64,000 nucleotides of DNA from Parabacteroides goldsteinii (GTDB lineage: Bacteria; Bacteroidota; Bacteroidia; Bacteroidales; Tannerellaceae): contig NZ_JADNBB010000001.1 of the NCBI RefSeq assembly GCF_015550595.1, forward strand, positions 119,741 to 183,740, given 5' to 3'. Below are positions 34,414 to 40,864 of this stretch, piece by piece. Numbering within the stretch: the stretch's first letter is position 1; every line of letters starts with the position of its first letter. Under the pieces are notes generated by a model that saw only the letters and a program-made list of their open reading frames with translations, did no database searches and was not told the DNA's origin. A program made the position numbers and the translations under genes.

Positions 34414-35931
34414 TTAATTCTTTTTCATCGTATAGTCTGTAATCCCTAAAGCCTCGTAGGCCTGAAGCAATGCCTCATCGTTGTCGGAGATCATCAGCAG
34501 TTTATCGCCCTCCATCAGAACCGTATTTCCTTTGGGGATAAAATAACGCCCGTCGCGCATCACCATTACCGCCAGCGTATGGTCGGGCAGGGTAAGCTCC
34601 ATCAGCTTGTTGCCATGCGTCAACACTTCTGGTGTTACATCGATCTCGCTCATGGCACTCTTTATACCTTCCGGCAGCTCGATGCCGAATACATCCTTGC
34701 GCTCCGGTTCATCGATCAATCCCAGCCACTTGGCGGCCTGTGTTACGGTCGTTCCCTGGATAAGCAGGGAAAGGATAGTGATAAAGAATACCACATTAAA
34801 GATCAATCCGGCATGTTCTACTCCCGCAATCATCGGATAGGTGGCGAAAATAATCGGCACGGCCCCGCGAAGCCCTACCCACGAAATATACAATTTTCCT
34901 TTCGTCGTAAAGTTCTTATAAGGAAGCAGGCAAAGGAATACGCTGATCGGACGAGCGAAAAGGATCATAAAGATACCGACTGTCAGCCCGATCGGGGCAA
35001 CCGGCAACAATTCGTGAGGGTTAACGAGCAATCCCAACGTAAGGAACATCACGATCTGCCACAACCAGGCAAAACCGTCGAAGAACGTACCAATACTCTT
35101 TTTATGAACAATCTTGGCATTTCCAACCACCAGCCCTGCAATATAAACGGCCAGGTAACCATTCCCCTTGCACAGCGTTGTTGCTGCGAAGGTGAAAAAA
35201 GCAGTGGCCAACAATAAGATCGGATACAACGACTCGTTGTCGATATCGATCTTGTTGATGATAAGTACGGCTAATTTACCCAACAGGAAACCGGCTATAG
35301 CGCCGACCGACAATTGGATAATCAGCGATAGAACCGCATCACCCAGATTCATCCCGGCTGTTTGTATATAGGCGATCAACAGTAAAGTAAGCATATATGC
35401 CATCGGGTCGTTACTACCACTTTCCAACTCCAGCGTGGGACGCAAACGTTGTTTCAGATAAACTCCCTTACTCCGGAGAATGGAGAATACAGATGCCGAG
35501 TCGGTAGACGACATAACAGCCGCCATCAATAACGATTCGGGAAAGGTCAGGGTTTCATACCCCACAACAAACTTCGATATATAATATATGAAGCCTCCTG
35601 TGATAAACGTAGTAGCCAACACTCCGATCGTGGCCAGGATGACCCCTTGCGACGCGATTGGCTTAATCTCGGATATCTTCGTGTCCATACCACCTGAAAA
35701 CAGGATGATACTCAACGCCAGCATACCGATAAACTGTGCAATATTCGGGTTACTGAACTGGATTCCCAGCCCGTCACTACCAAATAACATACCGACTCCC
35801 AGAAAGAGCAACAAAGCGGGAAGTCCGAAGCGATAACCTGCCTTACCGGCAAAAATACTGAAAAATAAAATGACGGAAGCAATCAGCAAGATTCCCTCCG
35901 CATTATGCAGAATTTCTAAATCATGGAACAT
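34414..35931 (-). CDS. Potassium/proton antiporter (CPA1, NhaP2-like)
   Basis: The 505-aa protein has about twelve transmembrane helices (~10-390), with LLFLGVGMLFGSDGLG near the start and the conserved AAVMSSTDSASVFSILRSKG and LELESGSNDPMAYMLTLL motifs (ion-binding Asp residues). A cytosolic TrkA-C/RCK-C domain follows (~410-500, LMELTLPDHTLAVMVMRDGRYFIPKGNTVL). It exports K+ or Na+ in exchange for protons. It lies upstream of porX on the same strand, with a 137-bp gap. Confidence 0.9.
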   Translation of the reverse strand: MFHDLEILHNAEGILLIASVILFFSIFAGKAGYRFGLPALLLFLGVGMLFGSDGLGIQFSNPNIAQFIGMLALSIILFSGGMDTKISEIKPIASQGVILATIGVLATTFITGGFIYYISKFVVGYETLTFPESLLMAAVMSSTDSASVFSILRSKGVYLKQRLRPTLELESGSNDPMAYMLTLLLIAYIQTAGMNLGDAVLSLIIQLSVGAIAGFLLGKLAVLIINKIDIDNESLYPILLLATAFFTFAATTLCKGNGYLAVYIAGLVVGNAKIVHKKSIGTFFDGFAWLWQIVMFLTLGLLVNPHELLPVAPIGLTVGIFMILFARPISVFLCLLPYKNFTTKGKLYISWVGLRGAVPIIFATYPMIAGVEHAGLIFNVVFFITILSLLIQGTTVTQAAKWLGLIDEPERKDVFGIELPEGIKSAMSEIDVTPEVLTHGNKLMELTLPDHTLAVMVMRDGRYFIPKGNTVLMEGDKLLMISDNDEALLQAYEALGITDYTMKKN

Positions 35932-36044
35932 AAGCGGAAACGGTTTACTCTAATTATCCTTCAAAATAACAAAAAAAAGCTGAAACGACAATGGAATGAA
36001 TGCCGAAATATCTGGCTCATATACTGACTAATAAATATATTACG

Positions 36045-36052
36045 TATATTTG
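36045..36052 (+). promoter_or_regulatory. -7 box for the transglutaminase lipoprotein
   Basis: TATATTTG lies 20 bp before the ATG at 36072 and inside the longer open frame that starts at 36000, which supports the later start. Confidence 0.5.
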
Positions 36053-36071
36053 TCGGGATAAAATTAACACT

Positions 36072-38729
36072 ATGCATAAAACACAATTATTCGCACTATT
36101 GTTCATGCTTCTGATAGGGACAGCATGTAACAAACAACAGCACTTCATCTCTGACAATGCATTCAGGGCGGAAGTAGAAAAAGATTTCCAAGCCAAACAG
36201 GCAGCTTTGCCTGACGGAGATCTGTTCGCAGTTTTCAATCAGGAAATGACACCGCAGGAGAAGGAGGCACTTACCTTCCTGTATGCCTACATGCCGATTG
36301 GTGACATCACCGACTATGACGGGAAACTCTATCTGGATAACATCCGCAGTTCTTTCCAGGCCAAACAGGAAATGCCCTGGGGCGACAGCATTCCGGAAGA
36401 CATCTTCCGTCATTTTGTCCTGCCGATCCGTGTGAACAACGAGAATCTGGACGAAAGCCGCATGGTCTTTTTCGACGAACTGAAAGACCGTGTAAAAGGA
36501 ATGTCCCTCTACGATGCCGTATTGGAAGTGAACCACTGGTGTCACGAAAAAGTAATTTATACCCCTTCCGACGCCCGTACCAGCTCGCCGCTGGCTTCTG
36601 TAAAGACAGCTTACGGACGTTGTGGTGAAGAGTCGACCTTTACGGTTGCCGCACTTCGCTCGGTCGGTATCCCTGCCCGCCAGGTATACACTCCGCGCTG
36701 GGCACATACCGACGATAACCATGCCTGGGTAGAAGCCTGGGTGAACGGCAAATGGTACTTCCTGGGTGCCTGCGAACCGGAACCGATCCTGAACCTGGGA
36801 TGGTTTAACGGCCCGGCATACCGCGGTATGCTGATGCACACCAAAGTATTCGGAAAATACAACGGCCCCGAAGAAGTAATGCTGGAAACAGACGGCTACA
36901 CGGAAATTAACGTGATCGATAACTATGCCCCGACAGGCAAAGCCATCGTAACGATTGTAGATGCGGACGGCAAACCTGTTCCCGATGCCGATGTAGAGTT
37001 CAAAATCTATAACTACGCCGAGTTCTACACCGTTGCCAACAAGAAAACCGATGCCGAAGGAAAGACCTTCCTGACTGCCGGTAAAGGCGATATGTTCGTA
37101 TGGGCCACCAAAGACGGTAAGTTCGGTTTCGATAAAGTATCGTTCGGTAAAGGCGATGTGACTATCAAACTCGACAAGAAACCGGGTGATGCTATTGAAG
37201 CTATCGCTTTGGATGTTATTCCTCCGGTAGAAGGATCTATCCCTGCCGAAGTAACTCCCGAACAGAAAGAAGCCAACGCCGCACGCCTATTGGAAGAAGA
37301 TGCTATCCGTAATAAATATGTAGCAACCTTCTATACCGAAGAAAAAGCGGAAGCACTGGCAAAAGAACTGGGCATCGACCCGCTGAAGACTTCCGACTTT
37401 ATGATCGGCAGCCGTGGCAACTGGATGGAGATCGAAAAGTTCCTGCGCGAAACTCCGGCCGACAAACGCCCGGTAGCGATGGCACTCCTGGATGTAATTT
37501 CCGCCAAAGACCTTCGCGACACACCGGCTTCTGTCCTGGCAGATCATCTGAACAACACCGAAGTTGTTAATTCCGACCAATTCAACCGATATGTACTTAA
37601 TCCGCGTGTTGCCAACGAATTCCTTTCACCTTACCGTAGCTTTTTCATTGCCAACATAGACACCGAACTGGCAAAACAGGCCAAAGAAGATCCGATGGCA
37701 TTGGTCGATTGGGTGAAGAAAAACATCACGATCAAGAACGAACTCAACTCGCAACGTATCCCCGTCATGCCGATGGGTGTGTTCAAATCACGTGTTGCCG
37801 ATACCGGATCACGCGACATCTTCTTTATCGCCGTAGCACGTAGCCTGGGTATCCCGGCCCGTATCGAACCGGTAGCCCGCAAGGTGCAGTTTATGAAAGA
37901 CGGCAACTGGATGGACGTAGACTTCGAAGCAGCTGTCCAGACCACTGCAAAGCAAGGAAAGGTAACGGCTACTTATGCCCCGATCAAAGCATTGCAGGAC
38001 CCGAAATATTACAGCCATTTCACTATTGCCAAGATACTTCCGGATGCTAAATTACAGACATTGAACTTCCGCAGTGCAAGTACCGACATGGGCGTAGGTA
38101 CAACCTGGAGCAGCCTGTTGAAGAAACCGCAGCCTATCGACGAAGGTAACTATATGATGGTGACCGGAACCCGTATGGCCAACGGTAGCGTACTGGCCGA
38201 AGTATCTTTCTTCAACGTAGAGCCGGATAAGACAACGGATATCAAACTTGAAATGCGTGAGAACCTGGAAGAAGTACAGGTTATCGGTAATTTCAACTCC
38301 GAAAATAAATTCAAACGTGCCGACAACGGTGAAGAAACCAGCGTACTGGCTACAACCGGACGTGGTTACTTCGTAGTAGCTATCCTCGGAGCCCGTCAGG
38401 AACCGACCAACCACGCTATGCGCGACATCGCCGCCGTTAAGAAAGACCTTGAAGAATGGGGACGCAGCATGGTTCTCCTTTTCCCGGATGAAAAAGGTTA
38501 CAACAGCTTCGATCCGAAAGAGTTCGGCGACCTGCCTAACACAATTACATACGGTATCGACTCAGACAACCATATCCAGAAAGAGATCGCATCAGCCATG
38601 AAGCTACAGAATGCCAGCCAGCTGCCGATCTTCATCATCGCCGACACCTTCAACCGTGTGGTATTCGTATCCCAGGGATACACCATCGGCTTGGGTGAAC
38701 AGTTGATGAAAGTGATACACAAACTGTAA
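36072..38729 (+). CDS. Transglutaminase-like lipoprotein with C-terminal thioredoxin-like domain
   Basis: From the ATG at 36072 the 885-aa protein starts with a lipoprotein signal (LLIGTACNKQ). A transglutaminase-core domain follows: YGRCGEESTFTVAALRSVGIPARQVYTPRW (Cys184) and DDNHAWVEAWVNGKWY (His217), with an acidic GACEPEP in place of the usual Asp segment. Next come a carboxypeptidase-like beta domain (~300-370) and a second transglutaminase-like segment (DTGSRDIFFIAVARSLGIPARIEPV) that lacks the Cys. The C-terminal ~120 residues are thioredoxin-like without a CxxC. It is probably a periplasmic peptidase or protein-modifying enzyme; the substrate is unknown. Confidence 0.8.
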   Translation: MHKTQLFALLFMLLIGTACNKQQHFISDNAFRAEVEKDFQAKQAALPDGDLFAVFNQEMTPQEKEALTFLYAYMPIGDITDYDGKLYLDNIRSSFQAKQEMPWGDSIPEDIFRHFVLPIRVNNENLDESRMVFFDELKDRVKGMSLYDAVLEVNHWCHEKVIYTPSDARTSSPLASVKTAYGRCGEESTFTVAALRSVGIPARQVYTPRWAHTDDNHAWVEAWVNGKWYFLGACEPEPILNLGWFNGPAYRGMLMHTKVFGKYNGPEEVMLETDGYTEINVIDNYAPTGKAIVTIVDADGKPVPDADVEFKIYNYAEFYTVANKKTDAEGKTFLTAGKGDMFVWATKDGKFGFDKVSFGKGDVTIKLDKKPGDAIEAIALDVIPPVEGSIPAEVTPEQKEANAARLLEEDAIRNKYVATFYTEEKAEALAKELGIDPLKTSDFMIGSRGNWMEIEKFLRETPADKRPVAMALLDVISAKDLRDTPASVLADHLNNTEVVNSDQFNRYVLNPRVANEFLSPYRSFFIANIDTELAKQAKEDPMALVDWVKKNITIKNELNSQRIPVMPMGVFKSRVADTGSRDIFFIAVARSLGIPARIEPVARKVQFMKDGNWMDVDFEAAVQTTAKQGKVTATYAPIKALQDPKYYSHFTIAKILPDAKLQTLNFRSASTDMGVGTTWSSLLKKPQPIDEGNYMMVTGTRMANGSVLAEVSFFNVEPDKTTDIKLEMRENLEEVQVIGNFNSENKFKRADNGEETSVLATTGRGYFVVAILGARQEPTNHAMRDIAAVKKDLEEWGRSMVLLFPDEKGYNSFDPKEFGDLPNTITYGIDSDNHIQKEIASAMKLQNASQLPIFIIADTFNRVVFVSQGYTIGLGEQLMKVIHKL

Positions 38730-38754
38730 GAGACTTATAGTATATAAATAATCA

Positions 38755-38800
38755 GCCCCGACTGCCGGTATGTTTCAAGCTACCGGTAGCCGGGGTTTTT
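38755..38800 (+). terminator. Terminator after the transglutaminase gene
   Basis: A GCCCCG...CGGGG stem with an inner CCGGTA/TACCGG pairing is followed by five T residues, 26 bp past the stop codon. Confidence 0.85.
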
Positions 38801-38862
38801 ATTTGGCATATCGCTCCGGCTCCATGCCGACAATTCGATATCGCTGCTCCTATAAAAAGGTT

Positions 38863-38994
38863 TTGCCATAGTAGTGGCAGAGCCTTGCCATGCCTTTGGC
38901 AGACTTTTGCCACTACTATGGCAAGACTCTGCCAAGCGCATGGCAAAACATTGCGTTTTAAATGGCAAAAGATTGCCACTACAAATGAAAAGCA
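38863..38994. repeat. Array of six degenerate repeats with an exact 22-bp period
   Basis: Units begin at 38863, 38885, 38907, 38929, 38951 and 38973. The form is TTGCCA-N6-TGGCA plus a purine-rich tail; the first three are near-perfect dyads, the fourth starts CTGCCA, and the last two keep one half-site. Units 1 and 3 are also exact inverted repeats of each other over 17 bp (38863-38879 and 38908-38924). The array lies between a terminator and the end of the minus-strand NTase-HEPN gene. No coding function is credible. Confidence 0.85.
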
Positions 38995-39023
38995 TCCTGC
39001 TCCTAATTCATTATAATTATATT

Positions 39024-39917
39024 CTATATATCGCTCTTCTCCCCGTACTCTTTGATCTTCTCTTCACAGATTCGTTTCGTAATATCCCTAAGTAATTTGA
39101 CTTTTGGGATAAGGGCATCCACATCCTCTTTTGTAACCACAAAATATGGATTGTAACGAGCTTCTACATAGGCTGATTTTAGCAAGGTAAAAAGTCGTTT
39201 CTCTTCAAGAGTGTTTTGTGGAAAAACAGTATTCAAATCAATAGAATACCTTTTAGTGGAAGAAGATAACTTAGAAAGATTGTGTTGTTTGTTATTACGT
39301 AAAGTAAAAGTCAAACGAATGGCATAATAAAAGTTTTCACAGGCTTGATGTAAATAAAATGATGACATTTGATATCTCTCCCTTCCTTTATTCGTTACAG
39401 CATCATCCAAAAAGAAATTTCCTTTTTCAAACTTCTCATCAAAATACACCTGAGCCTGCTCCTTTATCTCCGCAAAGTTAAGTTTGCGACGACGAGCCAA
39501 CTTATATTTCCCGCTGTTATACAGAACTACCCCTTCCTGCTTAATTTGAGTATAGAAATATCGTCCCTCTTCTAAGTATTTATTAAGCAACTTAATATCA
39601 TCGTTGATAAACTGGACAGGAGTGTCGCGGTCAAAATCCTTTCCGGCGAAAAAGACATCTTCTACGTTATCCAGAACTGTTTCCGCCTTCTTACTGTTGA
39701 TACCGCTCGTTACCACATAGATATCATAATCGGATATTTTAACGGTAGGAATACCGCCATCTTCAATCCGGACACTGCGCCGCACATAATTACCTCTAGC
39801 ATAACTGCCATACAGAATTATAAACTCCGTCTGAGGTAATCGCTTCAATATCTCTTTAACGAGAAAATCCAAATCTTCCTGTTTGTCCTTGGGCAGATAA
39901 GCTATCGAGTTTTTCAT
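39024..39917 (-). CDS. Single-chain nucleotidyltransferase-HEPN protein
   Basis: I chose the ATG at 39917 (MKNSIAYLPKDK) because a TACATTTG -7 box lies upstream at 39944-39951 on the minus strand. The 297-aa protein has an N-terminal MNT-type nucleotidyltransferase (GSYARG 37-42, then SDYDIYVVT with Asp63/Asp65). Its C-terminal HEPN domain (~165-290) contains RYQMSSFYLHQACENFYYAIRLTFT and AYVEARYNPYF. MNT and HEPN are often separate toxin-antitoxin partners in which the MNT AMPylates the HEPN RNase; here they are fused. The role may be regulatory or defensive. Confidence 0.75.
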   Translation of the reverse strand: MKNSIAYLPKDKQEDLDFLVKEILKRLPQTEFIILYGSYARGNYVRRSVRIEDGGIPTVKISDYDIYVVTSGINSKKAETVLDNVEDVFFAGKDFDRDTPVQFINDDIKLLNKYLEEGRYFYTQIKQEGVVLYNSGKYKLARRRKLNFAEIKEQAQVYFDEKFEKGNFFLDDAVTNKGRERYQMSSFYLHQACENFYYAIRLTFTLRNNKQHNLSKLSSSTKRYSIDLNTVFPQNTLEEKRLFTLLKSAYVEARYNPYFVVTKEDVDALIPKVKLLRDITKRICEEKIKEYGEKSDI

Positions 39918-39943
39918 TATGCCTATGTATAACATTAAATACG

Positions 39944-39951
39944 CAAATGTA
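39944..39951 (-). promoter_or_regulatory. -7 box for the NTase-HEPN gene
   Basis: The minus-strand reading TACATTTG is 26 bp before the chosen ATG at 39917. Confidence 0.5.
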
Positions 39952-39993
39952 TAAAAAAAGCGGGATTGGCTTTTACTTTTTAATCCTAAATCA

Positions 39994-40001
39994 TATATTT
40001 G
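39994..40001 (+). promoter_or_regulatory. -7 box upstream of the orphan gene at 40136
   Basis: TATATTTG on the plus strand would give a leader of about 130 bp. The leader carries a perfect 10-bp hairpin (40021-40048, TTTGTTTTGT/ACAAAACAAA) and the short inverted repeats described at 40006-40130. Confidence 0.45.
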
Positions 40002-40005
40002 CACC

Positions 40006-40130
40006 ACGTTCCTGTTTTTATTTGTTTTGTTTGCCAATACAAAACAAATGAGTCTGTATAATACAGGTAATTAGAATCTTATAATTATTAATATCGATCT
40101 GTTTCTCCGAATCAGATCTAAAAGGAACGT
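40006..40130. repeat. Short inverted repeats ACGTTCCT...AGGAACGT before the orphan gene
   Basis: ACGTTCCT at 40006-40013 and AGGAACGT at 40123-40130 are perfect 8-bp inverted repeats enclosing 109 bp. Both are followed inward by T-rich (or A-rich) sequence, like the inverted repeats at 13-34 and 177-198. The right arm is 5 bp from the ATG at 40136. Confidence 0.4.
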
Positions 40131-40135
40131 ACTAT

Positions 40136-40546
40136 ATGGACAACAATAGAACTGTTGGGATAAATATTTATTCCATCATACTTCAACAAATTATCTCCCT
40201 ATTAAACCTGTCATTATCAGATATCAGACAGAAATATATAAACTATCCGCACTGTCTGATGGATTATTTTGAGAAAGAGACTGAAGAAAAATCAATCGAA
40301 ATACGGTTTGATCAGGAAGAAATCACGATCACCTGTTCATTTAATGAGGATAGTAAATGTACATTCATATATTTATTCACAGATAAATACGAGTTCATAG
40401 AAGAGTTTATATCTTTTTTGAAAGATACATACGACTATGACTTTATTAAAAACAGATGGAGAGAGCCCACTTGTTATATACAAGTGAAAGAGATCAGTCA
40501 TTTACCTAACGACATCTGCCTGATATTTTATTCCATAATACAATAA
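40136..40546 (+). CDS. Hypothetical protein, 136 aa
   Basis: I do not recognise the family. The protein is small and acidic, with no signal peptide or membrane helix. Predicted features are an N-terminal helix (NIYSIILQQIISLLNLSLSDI), then strands SIEIRFDQEEITITCSF and KCTFIYLFTDKYEFI, a helix, and a final ICLIFYSII strand, suggesting a small alpha/beta fold. The codon usage is AT-rich compared with flanking housekeeping genes. It sits between the NTase-HEPN gene (divergent) and tRNA-Leu, behind a leader with inverted repeats; an accessory or defence-linked role is possible but not shown. Confidence 0.6.
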   Translation: MDNNRTVGINIYSIILQQIISLLNLSLSDIRQKYINYPHCLMDYFEKETEEKSIEIRFDQEEITITCSFNEDSKCTFIYLFTDKYEFIEEFISFLKDTYDYDFIKNRWREPTCYIQVKEISHLPNDICLIFYSIIQ

Positions 40547-40560
40547 AAGCGACAAGCAAC

Positions 40561-40595
40561 AAAAAAATCCTCCCGAACGAATTCGGAAGGATTTT
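40561..40595 (-). terminator. Hairpin terminator, shared by tRNA-Leu and the orphan gene
   Basis: AAAATCCT-C-CCGAA pairs with TTCGG-A-AGGATTTT, and on the minus strand seven T residues follow. It lies 8 bp after the tRNA 3' end and 14 bp after the orphan gene's stop codon. Confidence 0.8.
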
Positions 40596-40603
40596 GCATT
40601 TTG

Positions 40604-40685
40604 TGCGGCTGAAGGGACTCGAACCCCCACGCCGTGAAGCACCAGATCCTAAGTCTGGCGTGGCTACCAATTACACCACAGCCGC
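40604..40685 (-). tRNA. tRNA-Leu (anticodon TAG)
   Basis: The minus strand folds into a type II tRNA: acceptor GCGGCTG/CAGCCGC with discriminator A, D-arm with GGTAG, and anticodon stem CCAGA/TCTGG around CTTAGGA (anticodon TAG, read UAG, decoding CUN Leu). It also has a long variable arm (TGCTTCACGGC region) and a T-arm containing TTCGAGT. CCA is not encoded. The length is 82 nt. Confidence 0.95.
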
Positions 40686-40864
40686 ATTTGGATTGCGGTG
40701 CAAAGGTAATTCTTTTTTATTAATTTGCAAGTTTTTCAGAAGACATTTTATTTTTTCGGCTTGCAATCGGTTCGGAGATCGGATAAAAATGCCATATTGT
40801 TGCCTCTATATCCGGATCAATACCAAACTCCATATGTTCTTCTTTATCAACATTCAATCATGGC

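Noticed and set aside
34579-35217. 212-codon plus-strand frame opposite the antiporter
   Set aside because: Shadow frame with a strongly charged, motif-free product.
36000-36071. Longer start for the transglutaminase lipoprotein
   Set aside because: The stretch includes the -7 box TATATTTG and would bury the lipoprotein signal.
36096-36839. 247-codon minus-strand frame in the transglutaminase gene
   Set aside because: Antisense to the catalytic domain; no coding features of its own.
38863-38994. CRISPR array
   Set aside because: The period is 22 bp with partly conserved dyads and no 30-bp-class repeat/spacer structure; no cas genes are in the window.
38752-38995. Minus-strand frames over the 22-bp array, rich in AWQSLA/HGKALP-like words
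   Set aside because: These are translations of the repeat array itself in two overlapping frames, without a start context or family.
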